Positions 1-11,498 of a stretch of 64,000 nt of DNA are shown piece after piece. The translations under genes were made by a program, and so were the position numbers. The first letter of the stretch is position 1, and each line of letters opens with the position of its first letter. Origin of the DNA: Saksenaea vasiformis B4078. Its lineage: Eukaryota > Mucoromycota > Mucoromycetes > Mucorales > Saksenaeaceae. The stretch lies in NCBI GenBank assembly GCA_000697055.1, contig JNDT01001961.1, positions 1-64,000 of the forward strand, written 5' to 3'. The notes under the pieces are model-generated. The model was not told the DNA's origin and made no database searches. It saw only the letters and a program-made list of their open reading frames with translations.

Positions 1-83
1 GGAACTCGTAAAGTTCTACAATGATGCCTTGACAGCTGCTAAACCTGGTACTGTACTCGTTTACTGAGTATCCCTTCATTAAC

Positions 84-2458
84 TTGGACACGACTAAAAA
101 AATAGATCACGAAAAGATCCTTTCGCCATATATTTCGAAAGATCTTTGCAAGGAACTTTATCCTGTTAAAACCAGACACTATCCGGTGTGTAGAAACAGT
201 TGCATGCTGTTCAAAAAAAAGATGGTCCCCCGACAGCTGCAACTTCTGTGGTCTACCCCGAAATATGGTTGACAGTGACCATACACCATATGCAACGGCC
301 CAGATACTTCCAATTGGAGAACAGCTAGCTTTCATGCTCAGCGATCCTGTATCGAGAGAGCTGTTGGAGTATCGTAAAGAAAGACGTCACGAACCTAACG
401 TCTATGAAGATGTGCTGGACGGATCGACGTACAGAAATCATACAGTGGATCTATCTGTCAATGAATTTATCATCGACTTCGGTTTGTTTACAGATGGTTT
501 TCAACCGTTTAAGGGCAGTAAGCATTGCAAGAATATCTTCCTTGGAGTTATTTACAACATGAGCCCCTCTGTCCGGTAAGATATCTTGAATCATTGGCAG
601 ACTATTGCCAAAATGCTGTAGATATGAGATCCAGAACATGATACAACTTTGTATTACACCTGGTCCCAAGCGCCCTCAAGACTTGTGGTCTTTTCTTGAT
701 CCAATCTGTGCCGAGTTGGAGGAGTTGCAAGATCATGGCATGATGGTGAAAATCGGACGCGAACAGATACATGTCAAAGTTCGTACCTGGCTTTCTTCTG
801 GAGATATGCCAGCAGTAGCAAGCCTAGCAAATCATGCTGGTCATCAAAGCACTTATGGATGTCGTATCTGTGTGGCTGTTGGTGAGAGACCAGAAGATGG
901 TGGTGGAATGTATTTCCCCGAAAAAGACGGTCCCTCAGAATGGCGATCCGTCGAAAGTTATCGAACTGCTCAAGGAGTAAGTTAATTCTCTTCTCTTCGT
1001 AATATTGACTCATTATTATCAAGCCTGGAATTACTGCTTCTTGCCGCTTCTGCTTCCTTAAGAGCTTCCATGGACCCGAGTTTTTTGGGCTTGATGAGAT
1101 GCACCTACTTGGTCACGGCATCAGCCATCAATTCTTCTTGTTAATTCAAGGAAAGTGCACAGTGGCTGAAGCAAATAATCCGTTCGCAATAGACAAGCAG
1201 CGCCTAGAAAGCATCATGGAAAAGATGGAAGCGTCAAGGAAACTCATACCAACCGCTTTCCAAGGATCATGGAAAAACCTCTTGAACAAACCAAAGGTGA
1301 AGGCAGTTGATTGGCTGGACTTCATGCTTTATGTTGTCCCCACATTAGTAGTTGATCATCTCGCCGAAGATGCTGCAAAACACGCTACCATGGCCGTTGT
1401 ACGCATATGTCAACGTAGTCTTCAGTATAGACTGGAAAGCTTTGATATTGCCGCGATCGAAACGTAAGTTGTCTTAATAAGAAACACTAAATCATTGTGG
1501 CAATAGTGATATACAAGAATGGCATGGCTATCTCAGATACCTGGTGGAAAGCAACATCTTAAAGGTATCGGTATTTACTCCAAATCAGCACTATGTGTCG
1601 CATATTCCGGACATAATCAGGAAAATGGGCCCCCTCCGGTACCTCAGCGCTCGACCATTGGAACGAACGATCGGCGTCTACAGTCGACTTATTTCTTCGA
1701 CTAGCGCTCCTGCAGCCAATGCTGCCAACGTAATGGTCAGGCTGGCAATGTCCCGTTACATAGATTCTGCACTATCCCACAGTTCAAGGGACCCAGAGCC
1801 AGTTAACATCCCTCAAAATGCTTTAGCCCCAGAACCAATAGGTTCTATAAAGCAGGAATCTTTGAGCAGCATGGGTTCAATTGCAGGAATCCAACAACGG
1901 GCTCTACAGCAAGCACTAAGAGCGTATCAAAGGCGTATGGGATTAGAAGGCCAAGAGATAAGAGACTTCCAATATGCTGGTAGCATTTGGCTAAACCATA
2001 AAATATTCGGAAGTATCTTGAAACACAGAGAACGCAATCGTGCTGCATACTTTGTACGACTAACTATCGATATAGACAGGTACGGTAACATACTTTATTT
2101 ATCTGTTTTAATGTTGTGCCATAGATATGCGTTCAGGCCTGGGAGCAACGTTGTCTTCGAAAAAAAGCATTTCTTCGGAAAAGTATATTTCTATCTACAA
2201 CCAAGCCAGTGTCCGGATACGATCCTTGCCATTGTAGGTGTTTATAAGACAGAAGTAGACTCGTTATCACATAGCATTTACTACTATGCAAATTCCGGAG
2301 ACCAATTGTTTGCTATCGATTGTACGAACATTGAGGAATTTGCTGGTAGTATTTGTCAAGATCCAAATGAGCGTAGTGGTAAAAGCTACTGCATCTGGCC
2401 AGGTATGGCATCCAGCGGCTACAACAGGGAGACATGCGGCAATAGAAGATATATATAG
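84..2458 (+). pseudogene. Tnp2-like CACTA transposase, 5' incomplete and frameshifted
   Basis: Segments in order: a Cys-rich start (HYPVCRNSC near 180, CNFCG near 250), a central block with GPKRPQDLWSFLDP near 660-710 and LGHGISH near 1110, the late-transposase motif SARPLERTIGVYSR near 1650, and a C-terminal FGKVYFY...IWP region ending at 2458. Introns are visible, for example GT at 576 to AG at 621, one ending near 1069, one starting at about 1465, and one starting at about 2080 and ending near 2125. The two halves of the N-terminal Cys motif lie in different frames, separated by an eight-A run at 215-222. This suggests a one-base slip and an inactive copy, or a sequencing error. The general pattern matches Tnp2/transposase_21 proteins of CACTA elements; the exact exon chain is approximate. 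Confidence 0.72.
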
Positions 2459-2473
2459 ACATTTAGAAATATC

Positions 2474-2665
2474 GTTATCCAACAGAACTTATGAATATCC
2501 ATTCTACCTATCCAATAAAATTATAAATATCATTTTTACTATCCAACAAAAGCTATGAGTGTCATTCTTGCTATCCAATAAAAGCTATGAGTATCGTCCT
2601 TACCATCCAATAAAAGCTATGAGCACCGTCCTTACCATCAATAAAAGCTATGCATATTATCCTGG
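2474..2665 (+). repeat. Subterminal tandem repeats of the CACTA element
   Basis: About six diverged head-to-tail copies of a roughly 32-33 bp unit, built around ATCCAATAAAAGCTATGAG followed by a T/C-rich tail. The last copy is shortened and runs into the inverted repeat. The location just inside the transposon end fits transposase-binding subterminal repeats, a role inferred from position alone. Confidence 0.8.
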
Positions 2666-2690
2666 AATTGCACATCTGCCATGGACTTAG

Positions 2691-2783
2691 CCTGGAACAA
2701 TCCTGGAAAATAATCCTGGAACAATCATGGAAACGTCGAATTCCGTGATTAGTTCCAGGATTATTTTCCAGGATTGTTCCAGG
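2691..2783. repeat. Perfect 32-bp inverted repeat with 29-bp spacer
   Basis: The arm at 2691-2722 is the exact reverse complement of the arm at 2752-2783. Each arm itself repeats the core TCCTGGAA/TTCCAGGA. The pair would form a strong hairpin 38 bp inside the transposon end. The repeated core suggests further protein-binding sites rather than a foreign insertion. Confidence 0.9.
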
Positions 2784-2798
2784 ATACATCACGGAAGT

Positions 2799-2821
2799 CC
2801 GGGATTATTTTTCCCGTAGTG
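2799..2821 (-). repeat. CACTA right terminal sequence
   Basis: Read on the minus strand the terminus is CACTACGGGAAAAATAATCC followed by CGG. CACTA is the hallmark end of the superfamily. Peptidase coding sequence starts at the next base. Confidence 0.75.
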
Positions 2822-3343
2822 AATGGTGACGGTGCAGTGGCAAACTGGTGGACCAAAGACTCAAACGCTGCATTCGAGGAAAGATCAAAATGCTTTATCA
2901 AAAATTTTAACGCATTCACTGTGACGGATTCGAAGGGAAAAATTCACCACGGGGACGGGAAGGTAGCGCCAAAACGTTTATATTAGGAATGTATACCTAA
3001 ACCTTTCGCCACAGCAATTTATGAACGAATGCATGTCAGACGACGGCGGCGTGAAAGCTTCCTATGCGGCATACAAACGTTCTAGCAAAAAATCACCTAT
3101 TACAGAGCTTCTGCCTGGCCTACAAAATCTTTCGCATGACGCCTTGTTCTTTGTTAGTTTTGGCCAAACTTGGTGCCACCAGTCAGACCCCGACTCGCTT
3201 GCAAGTTATCTGGAGTATGGCGTCCACCCGCCCAACCTGTTCAGGGTAAATGACGTCCTGAAAGGTTCTAAAGAATTCCGAAAGCATTTCACTGTAAGGC
3301 AGGGAGCCCCATGAATCCGAAAGAGAAGTGCAGAATGTGGTAG
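2822..3343 (+). pseudogene. M13 metallopeptidase copy A, 3' remnant cut by the transposon
   Basis: The remnant begins in the middle of the exon that normally starts at HGFD: it retains NGDG...NWWTKDSNAAFEERSKC, equivalent to 6490-6560 of the next copy. A degraded intron leads to a last exon from about 3016 that matches the family end, with DGGVKASYAAYK and LPGLQNLS.DALFF. Three defects mark it as dead. The zinc-binding HExxH exon is absent, cut off by the transposon. The GENLSD motif has become NECMSD. A one-base loss near 3290 shifts the frame before the terminal MNPKEKC.MW, which is still readable up to the stop at 3341-3343. It is clearly a third member of the tandem M13 family at this locus. 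Confidence 0.88.
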
Positions 3344-4407
3344 AAAACGACAGGATATCTCTTCTTAGAATAAATAATACATTCCCTAAAATAATAAGCA
3401 ACCACAGTTTCAATTTTCGGATAGGACAAAAATCCATGAGCATACTTCTTTATCATTATCTTTCGCAGGATCTGGCGAAAATACTTGAAAAGTTGGGAAA
3501 GCATATGGGACCTCACCCGAGATTATTATCCAGTAGCCGCTCGGTTAAGGAATATTCACTTACGGCGTATGTCACACTTTGAGGATAATGGTTTTGTCAG
3601 AGATTTTGGTGAGCGGTAACTTATTCCAAATCTCAGATGTAGCTCGTCCTAAAGACAGTCTGTCATTTATTGACGCAAACAACCACGGATGGCTACTTTA
3701 CTAGGTCATTAGAATAGTTCGCTGTCTATATACATGTAAATGTTTGAAATCTGTCCTCCATAAGTGTTGCATATTCATTAAGCGATTAGCCAGCAACCGG
3801 GCGGTCACTGTACTCGTTACGCGTAATAGCGAGTCTTCAACGTTTACTTTACTAATATCTCTGCGGCTTGTTATCCGATGATAAAAGAGAGAGTAACTCT
3901 AGCCACATAGACCAAGCCCCGTTTGCATGGGCCCCGGATTTAATATACACGGAAACTTATCTTAGCCGAAACCAGGCTTACAATTCCTAGAAGAAAATGG
4001 AAATAGAAGAAACTTTTGCTTCACCTGGTACTCTTCCACATCCAAGCTACTAATGGCTTGTTCGCAAAGCCTGTTATCAATAGTTATAGACCCAGTTAGC
4101 TTGTATTTCGTATGAACCTTACAAATAGCTCATTTGTTCCGTATGATAACCAAAAAAAAAGAAAAAGGACATCGCTGTTACCTGTAACGAAGCCACAAGT
4201 TAAAACGCCGCATAGCATGCATGGTCGGAGGATGAATATGCTAATTCGACAGGTCCGTCGTCGTCTTGTACGGGTATGAGAAGAAAGTGGGGAAGTAAGG
4301 CTTGCAATAAATTTCTCTGCTAAAGAAGAGTATTTGCTGAGCCATCTTCTCTAAAGATATAAAAAGTGAAGACTGTCTCAACTGTCTTATTCTTTACTTT
4401 TTTCCTC
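3344..4407. other. Spacer between M13 copies A and B
   Basis: No coding region is supported. The stretch is AT-rich with short homopolymers (4151-4159). ATATAAAAAG at 4357-4366 is a possible TATA-like element just upstream of copy B. The piece 4366-4407 reads in frame into copy B and resembles a signal peptide, but begins with GTG. Confidence 0.5.
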
Positions 4408-6997
4408 ATGTGCGCAGGCAGTGTTGCTACTGTCAATCCGTTGCCGAACAATACGATATGTCTAACACCAGAATGTATCAAGACCAGCGCAAGCATTCTC
4501 AGTTCGCTTGATCTAACAATAGATCCTTGTTCCGACTTCTACCAGTATACATGTATAATATAGCCGCATTGATGTCTTTTCGCCTTGTTTCTTATCTGAC
4601 CCTCATTAGGTGGTAGCTGGATCAAGTCAGCAATAATTCCTGAACATGAAACCGGTAAAGAATAAAAAATAAAATAAAAATAGATGTTTGCTTATGAGCG
4701 TCTTTAACAAAATGTATAGCAATTGGCGCGACCACCTATGCGCAACTTCAGACTCAAGATCTGATAGTCCAAATGTTGGGTTCTTCCTATGACGATTTTA
4801 TAAAGGACATTAAGACAGACTTTACGATCGGTGAAGAGGATCGAGCGAACTTCGGAAAATTAAAGGCATATTACGACTCCTGTATGGACGAAACGACCCT
4901 GGAGATGCTGGGCCCAACGCCCATTTACCCTGAACTTAGCAAGCTGATCTCCAAATTTCCCGATGACCACACTTTTGGTACAGATGACGTTGCCACCCTT
5001 ACAGATGCCTTGATAGAAATGTACCGTGAAGACGTCCAGCCATTTTCATCATTTGCACTCCATCCGGATCTGACGCATCCTGACACGGTTATTGTCGCGA
5101 TAATGGCCCCCAAGCCCGTTCCGCTGGTTAGATTACTTGATGGAAAGCCTGACATAGTAAACCGTTATCGCAAATCGCTCGTCGAACTTTTCACAGCGGT
5201 ACTGGGCCGGAATAACTGCTCTGATGTCGATGTCTTGCGATTCTCCAAAGCGAAGGAGGCCAATCTCGCCCTTATGTCCGGTAGCGAAATTGAAAATATC
5301 GTGAACCGTGTTGTTGATTTCGAGATCAAATTAGCAAATATATCCGATAAGTAAGTCTCTCCCTCTCTCTTCCCTAAACAAATGACTTGTTTACACGTCT
5401 CTGTTTCAGAGAAGATGAACGAGCTCCGACAGAGTCCTTTACTGGAATTCCCCTTTCACAGGTCCAGAAGTCATACAGCTTCGTTGATTGGACTCGATTT
5501 CTACGAGAACTCATACCATCCAACCAGAATCCACCGGAAACTGTGATAGTCACTGTACCAAAATACCTTGCAGCACTCACAAGGCTGTTCAAGCAAGACA
5601 TATCTACGCAGACGATCCGCGAATACATGTTGATGCGCAATATTGTCGGCAAAGCTCATGCTTTGGACTCGAACATCCGGAAGATCCACAGTAAAGTTAT
5701 GGATCCAACAAAAGATGGTGCTGTCTTACCCTCCCGCTCTCGTGTCTGTTATGGATCAGCAAGCGAGGCATTTGGCCCGCTCATGGGACGATACTACGTG
5801 ATGAAGAACTTTGGCGGTGAACCGGAAAGACAGCAAGCCGAACATATAGTCAAAATGATACGTCAAGCATTCCTGAAGCTTCTTCAGACGGAAGAGTGGC
5901 TTGACGAAGAGACACGGAAGAATGCAATTGAAAAGGTATCTTCCCTCTGACGCATTTTTAACCACTGTAGACTCTAACTTGTACCCTAGCTCGCCAAATT
6001 GAGACACAAGCTAGCTTATCCTACAGAGTCGCCTGATATCCGCTCCGCCAAGTTTCCGAAACAGTATTACAGTGGTGTCGAGATCGACAATTCAACCTAT
6101 TTCAAAAATGAACAGTCTATAAGGAAACAGCAGTTGAAGCGTCTTTGGAACACGTTCGGTAAACCAGTAGATAAAGGAACATGGATGATGAACCCACAGG
6201 ATGTTAATGCCTATTACTCAGGCAGTGCTAATGAGGTACATGTTGCTATGTTTCGTTTCCTTTGTGCTGACAGACGAGTTAGATTGTAATACCTGCGGCG
6301 CAGTGGCAGGCTCCTTTCTATGATAAGGATTATACTGATGACCTCAATTACGGAGGCATTGGTGCGACCGTTGGTCACGAAATTTTGGTAAGTGCCTTAG
6401 TTGCTATGTAACCTATCTATCTTATACTCATGGTAAATGTCCCAACGCAGCATGGATTCGATAGTTCAGGTCGCCACTATGATGGTGATGGCAGATTAAG
6501 AGACTGGTGGACCAATGCTACGAATGCTAGCTTTGAACAAAGATCGCAATGCTTTGTCGATGATTTCAACAAATACACAGTGACGGGCCCCGACGGAAAA
6601 CCTCACGACGTGGATGGCCAGGTACGTAGGAAAAAACTTTACAAGCACGTAATTAACAGTTATACAGTTGACGCTTGGCGAAAATCTGTCAGATCTTGCT
6701 GGATTAAAGATTGCCTATATGGCATATAAAGAATCCTCAAAGGGATCGCCTACCAAAACCAGTCTTCCTGGCCTCCAAGAGTTCTCCACTGATGCCTTGT
6801 TCTTCATTAATTATGGTAGGAGCTGGTGTAATCGCCAGACCCCTGAAGGAGCAGTGGCTCTAATTGCTATTGATAACCACGCTCCCGACCAATTCAGAGT
6901 GAATGGCGTCGTCAAAAATTTTAAAGAGTTTTCGGACGTATTCCAGTGCAAAGAAGGAAGTCCCATGAATCCCAAACAAAAGTGCGAAATGTGGTAG
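4408..6997 (+). CDS. M13 family metallopeptidase (neprilysin/ECE-like), copy B
   Basis: Zinc endopeptidase of the neprilysin family, expected to be secreted or to face the outside. Exons: to 4552, 4610-4654, 4720-5350, 5410-5935, 5990-6235, 6283-6387, 6451-6621, 6668-6997. Every junction is GT-AG and in frame, giving 732 aa from the ATG at 4408, or 746 if the in-frame GTG at 4366 marks an older start. Visible motifs: [14 protein letters not shown] near the N-terminus, NAYY (substrate binding), the zinc site HEILH split by the intron after 6387, GENLSD with the third zinc ligand, and the C-terminal KCEMW (CxxW) typical of M13. Sequence upstream of 4408 encodes a hydrophobic stretch (VLFFTFFLMC) like a signal peptide but lacks an ATG. 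Length and motifs are normal for the family and no stop interrupts the chain, so it is probably functional. Confidence 0.9.
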
Positions 6998-7522
6998 GAA
7001 CACGTGGCGATAGTTTGTTAGAAGGAAACACTGTATCCTAGTCGCAATAAATCAAAGCACTTCAATCTGCAGCACCAGAACGATGTTGAACTGTAAATTT
7101 CTACAAGTACATCTTCAAAAAAAAAAAAAGAAAGAAAGAACCACAATGGGTCTATGGCTCTATCAGAGCTATTTTTCGTTTTAGGACAAGAACTGCACTC
7201 TATGCCTGGAGCTGTATCTTTACCGACAAATCCCGAAAAATACTTTCATTCATCCGTAGACGCACCAAACTGTACTCATTCTAAACAAACTTCCTTCTTT
7301 ACATAAGGTCTATATATAGCACTGGAATCTGGGCTCCTCAATTTCTAAAAAAAAAAAAAAGAAAGCTGAGAATCTGTTGCTGCTTCGACCTTTTAGAATC
7401 CAAGCTTTAAACAATGCGTTTGCGAAAGTATTGGGTTTGGAATAAACATATGCGTCATCCAAGTATTACTTCGCTTTCACATCACACCGGCCTTGCGCTA
7501 GTCCATTGTAATTGTTTCCTTC
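6998..7522. other. Spacer between M13 copy B and fragment D
   Basis: No gene seen. Contains two poly-A tracts (near 7118-7131 and 7348-7361). This sequence may be the 3' untranslated region of copy B plus decayed family sequence. Confidence 0.45.
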
Positions 7523-7843
7523 ATGGTTGTCCCCACACTAAATAATTTCGAGATGGTCACAAGCTGGTCTAAAGACGGTGTTTCTGCACAGACCATTAGC
7601 GAATACATTTCAATGAGTGTAATGGTCGGCAGGGCTTACACTTTGGATTCAAGTATTCGGAGGAACGACAGCGAAATTAGAGATTTAGGGACGAAACGTC
7701 CTTCCCGCTCTAAGCCTTGTATCGAATCTGTTGATGAAAGTCATCAGCAGCTCATGGGACAGATACTACCTGATGGAAAGCTTCCCAATTTTTGGCCATT
7801 TCTGCCAACTGTGAATCGGCCAGTCAGTTTTGGATTCGGATAA
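7523..7843 (+). pseudogene. M13 metallopeptidase fragment D (part of exon 4)
   Basis: An isolated open stretch matches only the middle of the fourth M13 exon: VPTLNNFEMVTSWSKDGVSAQTISEYISM aligns with 5557-5630 of copy B, followed by VGRAYTLDSSIRR, PSRSKPC and QQLMGQ. The similarity fades after the position equivalent to MGRYYVMK. No flanking M13 exons, zinc motif or GEN motif are present. It is a broken relic of a fourth copy, left between the two intact genes. Confidence 0.8.
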
Positions 7844-8495
7844 TCTTTTTCTTTTGTCATCAATGTTAGAGACACCTAAACTTTGATTAATTGTTATCGG
7901 GTTTCAAAGTAGATGAAATTTGAGGCGATCGTAAAACTGAGGCGCCACATAGAGAATTACTCGCAATCCTTTAAAGTATAGCTCCTTGACACGCAACCTG
8001 GTTTCAAATGGTGAAATCCTGTAAACTGACGGTGAACTTCGAACTATGTAATTGCTGATAATGAAGGGGCTTGTATTACGCAAACATCCTCAAAATCCAG
8101 TGTGCACACTGCACGCATTACCAAACTTCGCTTTCGGGTTACAGGGGCGCTTAGTTGTCCTTGGATATGAACGCTACGAGCGATAAGAAGAGAATAACGC
8201 TGGTCCATGCCACTGTCGTGTACGGCTGCAACTTAAAGCACCGCATGCCGTGGGTTCGGAAAATTAGATGTATATGTGTCATTTATCTGCACCTCTTACG
8301 GCCATACACCGTGCTGTCTCGAAAATTAACCTGCTTCAAATAAATGCATTCCCGCACAGGGATCAAAGAAACAATGGGTATGGAAGCCAGAGGTAGCAGA
8401 CTTGGTGGGGAAGCGGCGTTAGGTACGCAATTCCCGAAAGATATGAAAGAAATGAAGTCATCTCTACCGTTCCTATCCACTGCTTATTTTTCTTC
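7844..8495. other. Spacer upstream of M13 copy C
   Basis: No gene supported. The last 45 bases (8452-8495) resemble the signal-peptide-coding start of copy B but carry two extra bases relative to it, so the ATG at 8452 is out of frame with the peptidase. Confidence 0.5.
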
Positions 8496-11085
8496 ATGTC
8501 GTCCAGAGCTATTGCCCATGTTGATTCTTTACCGAATCATACTCTATGTCTGACACCGGATTGTATCAGGACCAGTGCAGATATCCTCAGTTCACTTAAT
8601 CTAGCTGTAGATCCCTGTTCCGATTTCTACCAATACACATGTATATGCTCATGTCCACTTTTTGTTTCTTTCCTGATTGTTCTTTATTAGGTGGCGGTTG
8701 GATCAAATCAGCAACAATTCCTGAAGATGAGCCCGGTAAACCAAATAGTTGATATCTCCTTTCTGTACAGCTCTGATGAAAACGTACAGGAATTGATGCA
8801 ATGAGTCGTTTGGAATTGGATAATCGGCGTATCATGATACAAATTATGGGCTCTTCCTATGAAGATTTTATCAAGGATATCGAGACAAACTTTACGACGG
8901 GTGAGCAGGATCGAACCAAATTTCAGATGTTACAGAGTTACTACAACTCTTGTATGAACGAGACAACCTTGGACATTCTTGGGGCAACGCCACTTTATCC
9001 AGATCTTGCCAGGCTGATCTCTAAATTCCTCAATGATGATCATCGTTTTGGTTCAGATGACGTGGCCATTCTTACCGACGTGTTAATGGAAGTGTATCGT
9101 GAAGGTATCGAACCACTGGCTTCACTCGAACTGCTTCCAGATGACATGGATCCTGATACGATCACTGTCATCCTTCAACAACCCAAGCTCTCTCTACCAG
9201 AGAGGTCGCTTTACGAACAGCCCGATCGAGTAGCCAGTTATCGCAGATCGCTTGTCCAACTTTTCACGGCAGCGTTAGGTCGGAATAACTGTTCCAATGC
9301 AGATAGCTTGAGATTCACCAAAGCAAAGGAAGCCAACCTGTCGCTCCTTTCTAAGGGCGACATTGTAAACCTTGTAAACCGCGTTGTTGATTTCGAGGTT
9401 AATTTGGCTGATATTTCCTACAACAAGTAAGCTCTGCTCTCTTTTTTTGCAAATGACAAATCATTTTTTACCTATTCTATTTTAGCAAAGATCTTAAGGA
9501 TCACAAGAAGACCTATAATAGGATGTCACTTTTACATATCCAGAAAGCTTATCATTTTGTCGACTGGACTCGATTCCTGCGGGGACTCATACCACCTGAG
9601 CAGGATCTGCCTGAAACACTGATTGTCTCCACGCCAAAGTACTTTGAAGCACTCACAAACTTATTTAATCAGGGCATATCTACATGGACTCTCCGCGAAT
9701 ATATCTTAATGCGAACCATCATCGACAAGGCCTATGCTTTGGACTCAAATCTCCAAAGGATCAGGTCTAGAATTGAAGATCCAAATATATCCAACGCTGC
9801 CACGTCTCCTCGCTCTGGTCTTTGTATTGAAGCCGTCAACAGACAGTTCGGACCGCTCATGGGACGCTACTATGTAATGAAGCGATTCGGTGGCGAAGCG
9901 GAAAGGAGCCAGGTGGAGCATTTGGTCAAAAGGATACGGCAATCGTTCCTGAAAGTTCTTCAAGATGAGGAGTGGCTTGATGAAGCTACACGGAAGAATG
10001 CAATCGAAAAGGTTATTTTGCTTCGAGTGAACACAAACTTTAGTAGAACTTAAATTAGCTTTCTCTAGTTTAGCAAAATGCGACACAAGATCGCTTATAG
10101 TGCTACCTCTCCTGATATCCAATCACCAACATCGCTTCAACTCTATTATAGCGATATCGAGATTGATGAAACGTCCTACTTTGAAAATGAGCGCTCCATC
10201 AAAAAATGGGAGTTGAACCGTACCTGGAGCACTTTCGGAAAACCAGTTGACAAGAACAAATGGAAGATGAACCCACAGGATGCCAACGCGTACTATTCGA
10301 CCAAGTTCAATGAGGTATACATTACATTATTAGGGATTTCCAACTGTTGACAGCAGAACTAGATCGTTATACCAGCTGGTATATTGCAGGCTCCTTTCTA
10401 TGATAAGGTCTATACCGACGATCTTAATTATGGAGGTATCGGTGCGACCATTGGTCACGAAATACTGGTAAACGATCTATCTAGATACACTCGTATAGCC
10501 CTTAATAAGCTCGCAAACACAGCATGGCTTTGATAACTCAGGGCGTCATTATGACGGTAATGGCAAACGAAGAAACTGGTGGACTACAGCCACAAGCACA
10601 AGGTTCAAGCAAAGATCGCAATGCTTTATCAAAACTTTTGATAATTTCACAGTGACCGGTCCCGATGGAGAAGTTCACAATGTGAATGGCAAGGTCGATA
10701 AGAAGCCTCTACAAATATACATAACTGATTGTCCTCTATATAGTTGACGCTTGGAGAAAATCTATCCGATGATGGCGGTTTGAAGGTTGCCTATATGGCA
10801 TACAAAGATGCTACAAAAGAGCCACCTATCACAACAACGCGTCTACCTGGTCTCCAAGATCTTTCGCCAGACGCCTTGTTCTTTATCAATTATGGTCGAA
10901 CGTGGTGCAATCGTCAGACACCGCAAATGGTCGTTGACCAAATTGCTGCCGATAAGCATGCACCCGACCAATTCAGAGTCAATGGTATCCTTCGCAATTT
11001 TAAAGAGTTCTCAGATGTATTTCAATGCGAGCCAGGAAGTCCCATGAATCCCATAGAAAGGTGCCACATGTGGAAGAAAAGATAG
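8496..11085 (+). CDS. M13 family metallopeptidase (neprilysin/ECE-like), copy C
   Basis: Paralogue of copy B with the same eight-exon structure: 8496-8640, 8691-8735, 8790-9426, 9486-10011, 10069-10314, 10363-10467, 10523-10693, 10744-11085. Five internal exons are identical in length to those of copy B (45, 526, 246, 105 and 171 nt). Total 738 aa, in frame throughout. Motifs: [23 protein letters not shown] split at the same place, GENLSDDGG, and C-terminal RCHMW. The donor after 10693 (GTCGAT) is weak. From the ATG at 8496 the product lacks a clear signal peptide. The hydrophobic LFFF stretch lies just upstream in frame, without an ATG, because of a short indel. It may therefore be mis-targeted, or may use an undetected upstream exon. 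Confidence 0.88.
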
Positions 11086-11498
11086 AATAGTTTTGTTGAG
11101 CTCTCATCGCCATCAATTGAATCCAGCATAACTGTTCCCTGCTGTCCAACTCGTTTTCTCAATGATGTAACTACATTAAAATGGATTATTCGCCAACTAG
11201 TGCCAGTTTGTAGGGTTTGTTAGCTGCAAAAAATCAATATAGCCTGATACTGAATTATGGGCAACTCCGTTTCAAGGTACAATGCGAAATAAAATAGTAC
11301 AACCAAGCGTTCGCTAGCAGACTGCTAAGTAAGTAAGCAGACCTTGTTAACAGTATGGTTAGGTCTAGAATAAAACGACTAAGTAGGCCTGGTCTCTTGA
11401 ACTTTCCAGCATGGAGTTGAAATAAGATCCATAAAACCGTACAACAGGCAAATCTTTAGTTGCAAGCAATTTTTTATTTTCTTTACCCAAAGGAAAGA
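11086..11498. other. Spacer between M13 copy C and METTL16
   Basis: Contains no supported gene. It must hold the M13 copy C 3' end and the METTL16 promoter. No clear TATA element seen. Confidence 0.5.

Larger units (their letters stand above)
1..2821 (+). mobile_element. CACTA (EnSpm/Tnp2-type) DNA transposon, 3' part
   Basis: The window opens inside a CACTA-type transposon. Its right end is recognised by TAGTG at 2817-2821, the complement of the CACTA terminus, within a terminal motif at 2799-2821. Immediately beyond it, M13 peptidase coding sequence resumes at 2822. Internally there is a Tnp2-type transposase (84-2458), then an array of about 32-bp subterminal repeats and a perfect inverted repeat. 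That layout is typical of CACTA ends, where the transposase binds subterminal repeats. The left end lies outside the window, so autonomy cannot be judged. The family assignment rests on the transposase motifs and the terminal sequence together. Confidence 0.8.
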
